DNA from: Myxococcota bacterium | GTDB taxonomy: Bacteria > Myxococcota_A > UBA9160 > UBA4427 | Length of the DNA stretch: 46,009 nt | Direction of reading: 5' to 3' | NCBI GenBank assembly: GCA_029941885.1 | Contig: JAPYTP010000021.1 | Location: 1-46,009 of the forward strand | In this document: piece after piece, positions 1 through 8,967 of the stretch | Layout: every line of letters starts with the position of its first letter | Position numbering within the stretch: position 1 is the stretch's first letter | Notes under the pieces: generated by a model | Database searches by the model: none | What the model was told of the DNA's origin: nothing | The model's input: the letters and a program-made list of their open reading frames with translations, nothing else | Program-made: the position numbers and the translations under genes

Positions 1-781
1 CCTCTTTCGCCAGGGCGTCGAAGCCGACGACGTTCTCCGCGAGAAATTCGGCGTCATGAAGCTTCTCTTCGAGGATCACGCGAATCATCCCCGCCAAGAT
101 CGACGCATCCTCGCCCGGCTTCGGCTGCAGATGGATCTCCGCCTTGCGAGCCACCTCGGTGCGGCGTGGATCGATCACGATCAGCCTGAGGCCCCTCTTT
201 CGGGCGCGATGGAGATACCAGGCGGGATTCGGAGCGGGAATGCCGCCGAGCTTGGAGACTTCCGGGTTGGTTCCGACGAGGAGCCAGGCGTCCGCATCGA
301 GAAACGATGGCATGTCTCCACGCCAGGTCCCGTGCAGTGCCTTCGCCAGGACCTTACCGGGCTGGTCGATCGTGCCGGTGGAGAATCTCATCGACGTCCC
401 GAGCGCGGCCGCGAACGAGCGGCTCAGGAGGGCGAGCGGGGGTTGGAGCGAATAGGTCCCGTCATAGATCGCAACCGCGTTAGGGCCCGACTCGGAAAGA
501 ATCTCGCGAAGGCGAGTCGCCGCTTCGGCGATCGCCTCGTGACTGCCGACCCGAACGAATTCGCCATAGGAATTGCGCTTCAGGGGATGCAGGAGTCGGT
601 CGGGATGGCGGAGATGTTCGGGCAGGTCGCGGCCCTTCGCGCAGGAATAGCCGTGATAGGCCGGGTCGTCCTTGTCGCCGATCAGGCTCACGAGCCGGCG
701 GCGTCCGTTGGCGTCATCGATCGTCGCCTTCACCCCACAGGAGAGGCCACAGTAGTGACAGATTGCATGGGTCGTCTGCAT
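1..781 (-). CDS. Molybdopterin-dependent oxidoreductase, N-terminal part (runs off window start)
   Basis: The minus strand is open from an ATG at 781 to the window edge, giving the first 260 residues of a larger protein. A good AGGAG site lies upstream. The N-terminus has the cysteine pattern of the Mo/W-bisPGD [4Fe-4S] domain: C8-x2-C11-x3-C15 and a fourth cysteine at about residue 47, followed by AKGRDLPEH. This is known for the formate dehydrogenase/BisC/nitrate reductase superfamily, which does two-electron redox chemistry at a molybdenum-pterin centre. Later motifs such as GTNPE and VIDPRRTE also fit. Family members are usually 650-800 residues, so about two thirds is missing. No in-frame TGA occurs in the visible part, so it is not a selenocysteine-type formate dehydrogenase in this region. 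The substrate cannot be assigned. It is divergent from the NIPSNAP-like gene. Confidence 0.9.
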   Translation of the reverse strand, partial: MQTTHAICHYCGLSCGVKATIDDANGRRRLVSLIGDKDDPAYHGYSCAKGRDLPEHLRHPDRLLHPLKRNSYGEFVRVGSHEAIAEAATRLREILSESGPNAVAIYDGTYSLQPPLALLSRSFAAALGTSMRFSTGTIDQPGKVLAKALHGTWRGDMPSFLDADAWLLVGTNPEVSKLGGIPAPNPAWYLHRARKRGLRLIVIDPRRTEVARKAEIHLQPKPGEDASILAGMIRVILEEKLHDAEFLAENVVGFDALAKE

Positions 782-934
782 GGATTTTCTCCTGGACAGG
801 ACCGCGCCAACACGGACCTTCGAGGCTAGCGACCCAATCAGACCCGCGCCTGCCATCCCCCTCACGTGTGCGCGACAGGGTTTTCACGCACGGGGCGTCG
901 ACGAACGGCCTCGATCCCCCGTATCCTCGTCGAC

Positions 935-1663
935 ATGCCGCGCAGCTTCTTCCTCCACGAAACCATCGACATCATCGGCCAGGGTCAATACGACTACATG
1001 GACACGGTGGCACGCGAGCCCGTCAACCAGATGCCCGGACTCTTTCGCCTCCAGGGCACCTTCTTCGTGATCGGCGCTTCGGGGGCCCACTGGCCCCAGG
1101 TGATCAATCTCTACGATGGAGGACCCGAGGGCTGGGATGCCTGGACGGCCAATCTCGATCGGCTCAACTTGAAGCGACGCGCGAAATTCTACGGAGACTG
1201 GTGGGACGAAGCCGCGAAGGTTCGATCCGGTGGCTTCGATCGGGTCGCGGCGACGGCGCCCGGCAGTCCCACCTCCGCGGAGATCGTGGAACGCGGCATC
1301 AAGGGGACGGTCTTCGTCCATCAGGTCCTCGAACTCCGGCCAGGAACCCAGATCGAATACCTCGAAACGGTCTCCGCGCGACGCGTGCCGCTGTTGGCGG
1401 AACGCGGAATCCATCTCACCCACCTGCTCGAGGTGATCAACAACCCGACTGAGGTCGTCGTCGTCTGGGCCACCGATCTTCCGAGCTGGGTAGAGCTCCG
1501 AAAGGATTTCGATACCACTCGGGGCCTCGACGACAGCGGCACCGCCGATCCGCGGCTCACGGAATGGCAGACCCTCGAGAATTGCTATGTGACGGGCGGA
1601 CGGACGGAACTCATGACCCCCCGCCCGGGGTGTATCTACGGACCCGAGAGCTGGGACGAATAG
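935..1663 (+). CDS. Hypothetical protein with possible tandem NIPSNAP-like alpha/beta-barrel domains
   Basis: A 242-residue soluble protein without signal peptide or membrane segment. I chose the ATG at 935 (MPRSFFLHE) because residues before it look like non-coding translation. The C-terminal half (GTVFVHQVLELRPG, then PLLAERGIHLTHLLEV and a VVVVWATD strand) has the strand-helix-strand rhythm of NIPSNAP/dimeric ferredoxin-like barrels. The N-terminal half may be a second, more diverged copy. NIPSNAP proteins have no single agreed enzymatic role, so I give none. It is transcribed away from the molybdopterin oxidoreductase across a 153-base divergent intergenic region and faces the DUF3604 gene. 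Confidence 0.6.
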   Translation: MPRSFFLHETIDIIGQGQYDYMDTVAREPVNQMPGLFRLQGTFFVIGASGAHWPQVINLYDGGPEGWDAWTANLDRLNLKRRAKFYGDWWDEAAKVRSGGFDRVAATAPGSPTSAEIVERGIKGTVFVHQVLELRPGTQIEYLETVSARRVPLLAERGIHLTHLLEVINNPTEVVVVWATDLPSWVELRKDFDTTRGLDDSGTADPRLTEWQTLENCYVTGGRTELMTPRPGCIYGPESWDE

Positions 1664-1786
1664 ATCCCTCCGATGCCGGCCCGCGTCCTCCGGGATGGAC
1701 TCTCTAGTCGTCGGGATACCGGCGAACGCCCTGGACGCTTGACCCGCTTTAGGCAGGAAGCGCAGGTCCGCGCGCTAGGCACGGCA
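1664..1786. other. Convergent intergenic region
   Basis: This lies between the stop codons of two genes that face each other. I see no strong GC hairpin followed by a T-run, so no terminator is called. Nothing else is recognised. Confidence 0.3.
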
Positions 1787-3712
1787 TCACGGCGTGTAGT
1801 GAATCGGCGAGGTGTAGGCGCGTTCCTGTAGCGAGGTGGGTTGTCCCGTCCGCACGGGATCGATTCCCATCGCCAACGCGTCCAACAGCGAATGTCGGGG
1901 CGTGGGGATCTCGATCACGCGCACATAATAGAAGGCCGAAATATCGGGATCGAAATCCGGATCCTTCCAGACCGTTGCCAGCGTGGCCGCGCCGTGTTCG
2001 TTGGTGTACCGACCGTTGGTCAGATCGACGGTGTTCGCGACCGGTGGCACGCGGCCATTGGCATCACGCTCCCGGTCGTCCGACCAGATCAGGTCATAGA
2101 CCTTTTCGTGTGTCTCTCCGTCCGCCAGCCATCCCTTGATCATTTGAACACGATCGAGGTGTGCCCCCTTTGGGTCCTTTGCGGCCTGCACCAGAAATGA
2201 GGGCGCGGTCTCGAGCGCACGAAGTTCACCGCCCATAGGCACCCCTGCCTCCCGGATCCCCGCGAGTTCCATCGACCGTTCGTCACCCGGCACGTAGGCC
2301 GTGCCCCCGAATACGCGAACCGAGATGCGGGGCCCGGTCGTGGCGTACACCTCGCGACGCTTGAAGGCGCGTAGGATTGCATCCCGCGAATTCTCTTCCG
2401 CCCAGACCGCGGCGAGCCCCGATGCGGACATCGCCCATCCGAAATTCTCGATACTGCTCGTCTGTCGAGTCTTGCCCACGAGGGTCGAGTCGGTGGGAAA
2501 CTTTCCCCAGAAATTGGTCTCCTCCGCGGTGGCCAGACCGGTATGGGAATCCGTCGAACCGATCACTCCGAAGCGATAGGGATTGGCACCGAACTCCTCT
2601 TCCAGAGCGAGGCCGGTTCGCATCGCCGATCGCACGAAGTCTCCCGGTCCGGGGTCGAAGGGAATCGGTTTGGGCGAGATGTAGTGGGGATAGCTCTCGA
2701 AGTCTGCAAAGGGGTCGTCCGGGGAGACCGCCGGATCCGTCTCTGAATCGCCCTTGACCTGTGTCGCCTCGACCGCGGTCTCCCATTTCGCACGCAGGTC
2801 GATCCATTCGCGATCGATCGGGGTACCCCTCAGCCGATTCTCGCCGGGGAACATGTAGCCACGCGAGATGTTCGAGTTGTGTGGGATGGCGACGAAATCA
2901 GCATCCGTCCGCGACGATGTGGCTTCGAGCCATTTCCAGAGATCTTCCGGATAGCTGCTCGTCGAGGACGAAAAGGGGATGAATTGTTGCGCGGTGTTCG
3001 CGTCGCTGCTCGTAAATACGACGCGATGCAGGTTGGCGCCGGCCGGGATCGAACTCCACTCCCATCCGATCAACGCAGTGAATCTTCCGGGCTCGTTGTG
3101 CGCATCCGTCGTGTTCGTCGACTCCGTCCAGGCATCCTGGATGACCAGACCGTCGTTCGGAATCCGGATGCTGGCGGGGTTCTTCGCGGCTTCTACGACG
3201 AGATCGGTATCGGGAGACGCGTATTCCAATAGATCGACGACGCTATCCGGATTCGAGGCGAATCGACGAAACAGCTTCTCCATCGCCCAGTTGTGCAGCC
3301 AGTCGATCGGCCCCAGCCCTTCTCTCGGCAGGCCCTCCTCGTTGGCTCGCTTCATCGTTCCGAAGCTCTCGGCGTGATCCGCAACGACGAGGAAGTCGAG
3401 CGGCGTCTCGATCTGAACCCGCGCACCGGTCGAGGGGTGCAGGACCGGCAACCCCTTGGCATAACGATAGGCAGCATCCGGTCCAACGGTGAAGTTCTGA
3501 TTGATGTACGAATCCGTCGAGTAGAAGGTGTGGACGTGCGTGTCACCCCACAGGATTTCCTTCTCGGCGCGAGTGGGCAGAGCGATGACCATTACCGCGA
3601 GCAGCGGAACAATGAGGACGCAGCTCCGAAGGGATCGTGTCGGTCGAATCAAGTGCAGCCCCAGTCTCTCTCTTCCTGTCGCCTGCAGAGTGCCAATCCA
3701 GCAGACCCTCAC
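1787..3712 (-). CDS. DUF3604 domain-containing exported protein
   Basis: A 641-residue protein with a GTG start. The N-terminus has a basic stretch and hydrophobic core at about 30-47, ending in ALPTRA, which resembles a Sec signal cleaved near residue 49, so the protein is probably periplasmic. Immediately after comes WGDTHVHTFYSTDSY, the hallmark of DUF3604, a PHP-like metal-hydrolase family. Further conserved elements are DFLVVADHAE, VAIPHNSN and IGSTDSHTG, each supplying His/Asp residues typical of a metal site. Length fits the family (about 600-700). The true substrate is unknown. It follows the SDR gene on the same strand after 145 bases, so it may share a transcript with it. The start is uncertain because the n-region is long, about 30 residues. 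Confidence 0.85.
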   Translation of the reverse strand: MRVCWIGTLQATGRERLGLHLIRPTRSLRSCVLIVPLLAVMVIALPTRAEKEILWGDTHVHTFYSTDSYINQNFTVGPDAAYRYAKGLPVLHPSTGARVQIETPLDFLVVADHAESFGTMKRANEEGLPREGLGPIDWLHNWAMEKLFRRFASNPDSVVDLLEYASPDTDLVVEAAKNPASIRIPNDGLVIQDAWTESTNTTDAHNEPGRFTALIGWEWSSIPAGANLHRVVFTSSDANTAQQFIPFSSSTSSYPEDLWKWLEATSSRTDADFVAIPHNSNISRGYMFPGENRLRGTPIDREWIDLRAKWETAVEATQVKGDSETDPAVSPDDPFADFESYPHYISPKPIPFDPGPGDFVRSAMRTGLALEEEFGANPYRFGVIGSTDSHTGLATAEETNFWGKFPTDSTLVGKTRQTSSIENFGWAMSASGLAAVWAEENSRDAILRAFKRREVYATTGPRISVRVFGGTAYVPGDERSMELAGIREAGVPMGGELRALETAPSFLVQAAKDPKGAHLDRVQMIKGWLADGETHEKVYDLIWSDDRERDANGRVPPVANTVDLTNGRYTNEHGAATLATVWKDPDFDPDISAFYYVRVIEIPTPRHSLLDALAMGIDPVRTGQPTSLQERAYTSPIHYTP

Positions 3713-3857
3713 GCAGCTGCACCCTTCAGCGCAGATGTCCGATGTTGTACCGCTTCACCGAGAAGAATCCACCGAGCAGGAGACCCCGTCGATGCGCTCG
3801 TCGATGACCTGCTCGAGGGGCCTGGAAACGGGAATTGGCAGGCCTCCGGCACGGGGT

Positions 3858-4601
3858 TCAGGAAACCGATTGCCCGCCATCCACACAAATCGTCTGTCCG
3901 GTGATGTACCGTGCAGCGGGGCTCGCGAGGAAGAGATAGAGCGGCGCGACGTCCTCGGGCGTGCCCCACCGCTTCATTGGCGTCCGCTCGATCTCGGGTT
4001 CTTCGAAGGGCGTGCCGACCATTCCGGCGGTCATGTTGCTGCGGATGAGGCCCGGTGCCCCCGCGTTGACCCGCACGTTGTCGAGGCCCCAGGCCGCTCC
4101 CATGTTCTTCGTCATCTGTACGACCGCAGCCTTGGCCGCGCCGTAACCCGGGACGACCGTGACTGCGCGAAAGGCGGACATGCTCGCCATGTTGAGCACA
4201 CTGCCCCCACCCTCGATCGCACTCTTCGAAATTCGATCCTTGAGCGCCACGGCCAGTCGGAACGAGGCGAATAGATGAAGGCTGACCGCTCGCTCGAAAA
4301 TCTCGGGCTGCCATTCGTCCTCGTCCATGAGCGATGCCCCCGCGTTGTTCACGAGGACATCCATCCGGTCGAAGGAGGCCGCGAGCACCTCGAGCCCCTC
4401 CCGATCCGTCATTTCGGCCTGGCGGTAGCCGAGACCCGCAAGGTCCGACTCGTATTCCGCAGCGCTCCCGCGGCGTCCCGTCACCGTGACCTGGGCATTC
4501 GATTCAGCGAACGCCCGAGCAATCCCGAGCCCGATCCCATTCGACCCACCCGTTACGAGGACCTGCGCGCCCCCAAAATCGAACTCGACCCTCGCTGTCA
4601 T
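3858..4601 (-). CDS. SDR family oxidoreductase
   Basis: A 247-residue short-chain dehydrogenase/reductase. Visible motifs are the Rossmann TGGSNGIGLG near residues 15-25, NNAG near 85, a serine in NMASMSAF, and YGAAK as the catalytic Tyr-x3-Lys. The C-terminus SPAARYITGQTICVDGG is the usual classical-SDR ending. It probably oxidises or reduces a hydroxyl/carbonyl with NAD(P); the substrate is not evident. I chose ATG 4601 with AGGAG about 9 bases upstream over a GTG two codons earlier. It sits 56 bases downstream of the metallo-hydrolase gene on the same strand, suggesting co-transcription. Confidence 0.9.
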   Translation of the reverse strand: MTARVEFDFGGAQVLVTGGSNGIGLGIARAFAESNAQVTVTGRRGSAAEYESDLAGLGYRQAEMTDREGLEVLAASFDRMDVLVNNAGASLMDEDEWQPEIFERAVSLHLFASFRLAVALKDRISKSAIEGGGSVLNMASMSAFRAVTVVPGYGAAKAAVVQMTKNMGAAWGLDNVRVNAGAPGLIRSNMTAGMVGTPFEEPEIERTPMKRWGTPEDVAPLYLFLASPAARYITGQTICVDGGQSVS

Positions 4602-4657
4602 CTTCACCCTCTCCTCTTCTCGATCTTTTCGTACGGTGTCCGTTGGCGGCCCGTGGA

Positions 4658-5911
4658 CTATTCGCCCTCGAGCCGTTTACCGAGCAGCTCGGCTTGATTG
4701 CGGAGCCATGCCGAAAGCCAGAAATTGTCGCTCTCCGCTTCGAGCGCTCGGTGAATCTCGATCCCGAGTTCGAGTGCGGACGATGTCGCCTCCTCTTGCG
4801 AGAGGACGATATCGAGCAGATGCAATGCCTCTTCCCGTTCTCCGCTCGCGAGTCGCGCCCGGGCTCGATCGACGATCGCTTCCTGGCCCCCCGCCAAATC
4901 GATCAGATCGTGATGGATCGCGCGCGGGGGAATCGAATAGAGTTCGGTCGTCGACTCGTGATGGAACCAGCCCGCATAATGTTCCCAGATCGCCTGAACG
5001 TCCCAGCGAACCGTGCCATAGCCCTCTCCCACCCCGAGTTCCGGCGGCAGCTTGATCTCCTGCTTGAGCGTGAAGAGGTCCTTGCCCTCGTTCATTCCCT
5101 TCACCGTCTGGTCGTGGACGTAGAGCGTCGCATCGCGAATCCGCTCGAGTTCGTGGCGGACCAACTCCCCACCTTCGATCGGCCCATGGTGCCCCGGCAG
5201 CAGGAGCGTCGGGTTGAGATCCATCACGACATCACAAGCCGCGGCACAGGTCAGCGCGTCGCGGTAACGATCTCCGCGGATGGTCACGAGATTCGGGATA
5301 TGACCGATCAGGCAGCCGAACAGGTTCCCAACGAAACAGATCTCCTGGTCTGGCAGCCAGATGATCAAGGAGTCGTTCGTCTCGGCTCCGGGAACCGCGA
5401 TCAGCTCCACCCGCAATCCGCCTAACGTAAATTCATAGCGCTCGTCGAACGTGATATCCGGGGTCGGAGCCGCCTGAGCCGGTAGCTCCCCGAAGTCCTC
5501 CGTCGCCTGACGAAAGGACGCGCCGTTCTTCTCGAAGAAGGCAAACCCGGATCGGGAACCTCTGAACGGCATGAGTCGGCGATCGTAGGCCTGATGCTCC
5601 GTATTGCCCGACTGAGCGATCAGTTGTGTCGATTCGTCGCGAATGAAATCGACGCCACCCACATGATCGACGTGCCCCTGGGTCAGGATGATGTATCGAA
5701 TCGGCCGATCGGAGAGCGCATCGAAGTTTCGCTTGTGATAGGGCGACTCGAAGCCCATCCCGGCATTCACCACGATATTGCCCTCTTCCGTAGCGATCAG
5801 GAAGCAATTCGAGAGCCCCTCGGAGAGGTGGATGAAATCGTTGATCGGCTCGGTGCCGGGGGTCGCCGAGAACATCTCTCCCGGTCGCGATTTCCAGATC
5901 GGCTCGGTCAT
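4658..5911 (-). CDS. MBL-fold metallo-hydrolase, alkylsulfatase-like
   Basis: A 417-residue cytosolic protein. The ATG at 5911 has an excellent GGAGGT site about 5 bases upstream; the open frame continues further upstream, but that part is low-complexity Arg/Ser translation and not real. The fold is shown by IVVNAGMGF, ILTQGHVDHVGG, a PGAETNDSLIIWLP segment and PGHHGP. The C-terminal third (YAGWFHHEST and a following helical region) resembles the dimerisation domain of alkylsulfatase/SdsA-type enzymes. The metal motif normally reads HxHxDH; here it is Gln78-Gly-His80-Val-Asp82-His83, so the first zinc-ligand histidine is replaced by glutamine. The reaction is unknown; sulfate-ester or other ester hydrolysis is a family-level guess. 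It probably leads an operon with the SDR at 3858-4601. Confidence 0.85.
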   Translation of the reverse strand: MTEPIWKSRPGEMFSATPGTEPINDFIHLSEGLSNCFLIATEEGNIVVNAGMGFESPYHKRNFDALSDRPIRYIILTQGHVDHVGGVDFIRDESTQLIAQSGNTEHQAYDRRLMPFRGSRSGFAFFEKNGASFRQATEDFGELPAQAAPTPDITFDERYEFTLGGLRVELIAVPGAETNDSLIIWLPDQEICFVGNLFGCLIGHIPNLVTIRGDRYRDALTCAAACDVVMDLNPTLLLPGHHGPIEGGELVRHELERIRDATLYVHDQTVKGMNEGKDLFTLKQEIKLPPELGVGEGYGTVRWDVQAIWEHYAGWFHHESTTELYSIPPRAIHHDLIDLAGGQEAIVDRARARLASGEREEALHLLDIVLSQEEATSSALELGIEIHRALEAESDNFWLSAWLRNQAELLGKRLEGE

Positions 5912-6011
5912 ACCACCTCCTCGTCGCTTCCGTATCGAGGGCACGGGGCGAGCGACATTCGAACTGGGGGTCAATTGATACACCGGGAAATGGCCGGTCG
6001 TCGACCTCGGG

Positions 6012-7442
6012 CTACTCGCGAATCCGGCCCTCGTCCTTCCCCTCATCCGCGTGCGAGTCGACGTCATATCCGAAGAGTCCACCGCTCCGAATGGCGTGCA
6101 CGACATCCGGCTCGACGTGTTCCTCCCAGCGCGAGTCACCGGAGCGCAGCAATTCGTAGATCTCATCCGACCGGACGCGAAGCGCCTCGTCGGGCAGACC
6201 CGCGAGGGGCTGCACGTATTCACGCTCCAACAGATACTCGAAGAGCGTCTTGACCGATGACGGGAGTCCGAGAGACGGGAGCTCGATGCGTTCCCCCGTA
6301 GTCGGATCGAGCCCCGGATAGACATAGACTCGAACGCCCATCCCAAAGAGTCGACCGGTCGCCTCGAGAAGCCCGCCGGTAAGATGCGAGTAGCGATCCT
6401 CACGAATCAATTCCATGAAATTGAGAACACCGAGCGGCAGCGCGATCTGTGTCGCGGAATAGCGCGCCAGATATTCCGCGACCAGGTAGTACTCCGAATA
6501 GTCCGAAACGAGAACCGAATGGTTGCCTGCGGTCAGCGCGCGGATTCGATCGAGGAAGTCTTCCGCGGAACCACTCGAGGCCTCCCTCAATTCCTTGACG
6601 CTGATTTCGAGTAACGACACGATTCGCTCGCTGTCGACGGCCGGGTCGGAGGAGAACTGTTCGTGGGCGCTTCTTTGAATGTCCGAATGGACGCGCGTCG
6701 GTGGGCGGAAGCGACCGCGTTGAAGGATGACCGGGCGCTTGTACAGAATCTCCGACGGTCGCAGCACCTCGCCGGTCGCGGAGAACATGGCCGCCCTGCT
6801 GAGGCCGAACTCCACCAGACGCAGGCTCAGCAGCCGATGATCCACCTCCCGGAAAGCGTGTCCCACGAATTCGACCATGTCGATCTCGATCCGTCCGTTC
6901 CCGAGATTGTCGAGTAGCGAGCCCAACAGGATCTCGGGGCGATCGGAGAAACGGGCTGCCCCGTAGATCAGATTGACTCCCAGGATTCCCAGCGCCTCCT
7001 GTTGCATGAACGCGTCCCGGTCCAACATCCGAGTGTGCAGGATGATCTGACTTGCCTCGGATTGAGGAACGGTCTGGAAGCGGATTCCCATCCAACCATG
7101 ACAGTCCGCATCGCCGCCGTAGTTCTGCGCAGAGACCGTGTCGGCGAAGGCGAAGAAGGCCGACTTCGTCCCTCGCTCGAGATCGAGACGCTCGATGTTC
7201 AAGTCGTATTCGTGATCGAGCATCGCGATCAACCGACCGCTCGATACATAACGCTGAGCCGTTCCGTAGATCGCGTCACTCACACTCTTGTCGTAGGCGG
7301 ACATCGTCTTGGCGATCGTGCCTGCGGCTCCGCCGACCCGGAAAAACCACCGGCCGACCTCCTGGCCAGCACCGATCTCCGCAAAGCTCCCGTAGACCCC
7401 GGGATCGAGGTTGATATCGAGCGTTTTGGCCCGTGTCGTCAT
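6012..7442 (-). CDS. Conserved 476-residue protein of unknown function
   Basis: I chose ATG 7442 (MTTRAKTLDINLD); an in-frame TTG four codons earlier behind a G-rich stretch is an alternative. The 300 codons upstream in the same open frame have no plausible protein character and overlap the antisense PLP enzyme. The N-terminus has the signature YGSFAEIGAGQEVGRWFF and then GTIAKTMSAYDK, which I recall as a widespread conserved family carried in databases under unrelated names such as nicotinate-nucleotide adenylyltransferase or TonB receptor. I see neither an HxGH nucleotidyl-transfer motif nor a beta-barrel pattern, so those names are not supported. There is no signal peptide, and the protein looks mixed alpha/beta and cytosolic. 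It lies downstream of the cystathionine-type enzyme on the same strand. Confidence 0.85.
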   Translation of the reverse strand: MTTRAKTLDINLDPGVYGSFAEIGAGQEVGRWFFRVGGAAGTIAKTMSAYDKSVSDAIYGTAQRYVSSGRLIAMLDHEYDLNIERLDLERGTKSAFFAFADTVSAQNYGGDADCHGWMGIRFQTVPQSEASQIILHTRMLDRDAFMQQEALGILGVNLIYGAARFSDRPEILLGSLLDNLGNGRIEIDMVEFVGHAFREVDHRLLSLRLVEFGLSRAAMFSATGEVLRPSEILYKRPVILQRGRFRPPTRVHSDIQRSAHEQFSSDPAVDSERIVSLLEISVKELREASSGSAEDFLDRIRALTAGNHSVLVSDYSEYYLVAEYLARYSATQIALPLGVLNFMELIREDRYSHLTGGLLEATGRLFGMGVRVYVYPGLDPTTGERIELPSLGLPSSVKTLFEYLLEREYVQPLAGLPDEALRVRSDEIYELLRSGDSRWEEHVEPDVVHAIRSGGLFGYDVDSHADEGKDEGRIRE

Positions 7443-7591
7443 CGGCTCGCTCAAGGTCCCCCCTCTTCTTCTCGATCCGTGAAATCGTGCCACGAACCGG
7501 GGCGATCTCCAATGCCGGCCCCGCGACCCGGATCGAAAGGATCGCGGCAGACCATCCGACAGAAACCGAAGAGGCGCGCGAGGCAGGCCTG

Positions 7592-8761
7592 TTAGCCAGA
7601 GGAGGGAAACGAGGGAAGACCCGCCTTCCCGAGCGCCTGGTCGAGATCGGCGAGCAGGTCCTCGACATTCTCGATCCCGACCGAGAGTCGAACCAGTCCG
7701 TCGTGGATACCCACCTTCTCGCGTTCCGAACGCGGAATACTCGCGTGGGTCATCGAGGCCGGGTGATCGATCAAGGATTCGATCCCGCCGAGACTCTCGG
7801 CGAGGGCGAAGATTTCGAGCCCCGATACGAACGCGATCGTGGCATCGAGATCCGCATCCAACTCGAAGGTCACGATCCCCGAGCCTCCGCTCATCTGGCG
7901 TCTCGCCACCTCGACGTGGGGATGGGATGAGTGGAAGGGATGGCGCACCCACGTAACGGAGGGGGCGAGGTTCAGGCGCGTCGCGATCTCGAGCGCGTTC
8001 TCGTGATGTTGGCGCATTCGCAACGCAAGCGTCTTGAGCCCGCGCTGGATGAGCCAGGTATCGAAGGGAGATGGATTCAGCCCGACGGCCTTCTGCGCGA
8101 AGACCATCTTTTCGTTCCAGTCGGCATCGTTCGTGACGACGACACCCCCGAGACAATCGGAGTGGCCGTTGACATATTTCGTCGTGCTGGACAGCGAGAG
8201 CGTCGCGCCGAGTTCGAGGGGACGTTGGAAGAACGGAGACGCAAAAGTGTTGTCGACGAGGACCGGCGACCCGACCTTCGCCGCTTCCGACGAGATCGCC
8301 GCGATATCGAGGATCTTCAACATCGGGTTCGTCGGCGACTCGAGCCAAACGAGCGCGGGGCGCTCCTCGGCGATCGTCCCGTAGAGTGCCGGATCCGCGA
8401 AGTCGACATAGCGAACTCGGAGACCGAATTTGTCGAAGACCTGGGCGAAGATCCGGAACGTACAGCCATAGACGTTCTCCTCCGCGAGCACGAGGTCACC
8501 CGAGGAGAACGTGGAGAGCACCGCCGTGATCGCGGCCATGCCGTTTCCGAAGACGGTCGCGTAGGCACCGCCCTCGAGGGAGGCAAGTGTCTCCCCGAGG
8601 CGTGTGAAATTCGGATTGCCCGACCGCGTGTAGTCGTACCCGCGCGTCTCGCCGGGACGGATCTGCGCGAAGGTCGACGTCGCGTAGATTGGCGGCATGA
8701 CCGCACCGGTCTCCGAATCAGGCTCCTGGCCGACGTGGATCGCCCGGGTCTCGAATTTCAT
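7592..8761 (-). CDS. Cystathionine gamma-synthase/lyase-type PLP enzyme
   Basis: A 389-residue fold-type I PLP enzyme of the Cys/Met metabolism family. ATG 8761 (MKFETRAIHVG) follows GGGAGG at good spacing. Diagnostic segments are PIYATSTFAQ, YDYTRSGNPNFTRLGE, the PLP phosphate/ring region GNGMAAI, VWLESPTNPMLKI, VDNTFASPFFQRPLELGA, and SSTTKYVNGHSD with the Schiff-base lysine. SLGGIESLIDHPASMTH near the C-terminus is typical. The family includes cystathionine gamma-synthase, beta-lyase, gamma-lyase and methionine gamma-lyase; sequence alone does not separate them, and no met genes lie next to it. Length is normal. It is followed by the 476-residue unknown protein on the same strand. Confidence 0.93.
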   Translation of the reverse strand: MKFETRAIHVGQEPDSETGAVMPPIYATSTFAQIRPGETRGYDYTRSGNPNFTRLGETLASLEGGAYATVFGNGMAAITAVLSTFSSGDLVLAEENVYGCTFRIFAQVFDKFGLRVRYVDFADPALYGTIAEERPALVWLESPTNPMLKILDIAAISSEAAKVGSPVLVDNTFASPFFQRPLELGATLSLSSTTKYVNGHSDCLGGVVVTNDADWNEKMVFAQKAVGLNPSPFDTWLIQRGLKTLALRMRQHHENALEIATRLNLAPSVTWVRHPFHSSHPHVEVARRQMSGGSGIVTFELDADLDATIAFVSGLEIFALAESLGGIESLIDHPASMTHASIPRSEREKVGIHDGLVRLSVGIENVEDLLADLDQALGKAGLPSFPSSG

Positions 8762-8967
8762 CTGGCCGCCTCCCATTTTGCTCGTCACATCGCACCCGCC
8801 GAGGCGCGTCACGATAGCGAACGCCGATCACGAATTCGGGTGTTCACACCAGGCCTGATCCGGAGCACCCCCAAGCCGGCTCCTCGGACCTCGACGGCAG
8901 GCCCCGATTCCGCTGAGGGAGCTTTCGTTCGCAGGTCTTCCGGCCGAATCATCGAAACATGAGTTGA

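Noticed and set aside
5912-6403. N-terminal extension of the metallo-hydrolase frame
   Set aside because: The frame is open but encodes Arg/Ser-rich low-complexity residues and overlaps the antisense part of the next gene; GGAGGT at ATG 5911 fixes the start.
7443-8348. N-terminal 300-codon extension of the 476-residue protein
   Set aside because: It overlaps the cystathionine-type gene in another frame, lacks protein-like composition, and the family-like sequence begins at 7442.
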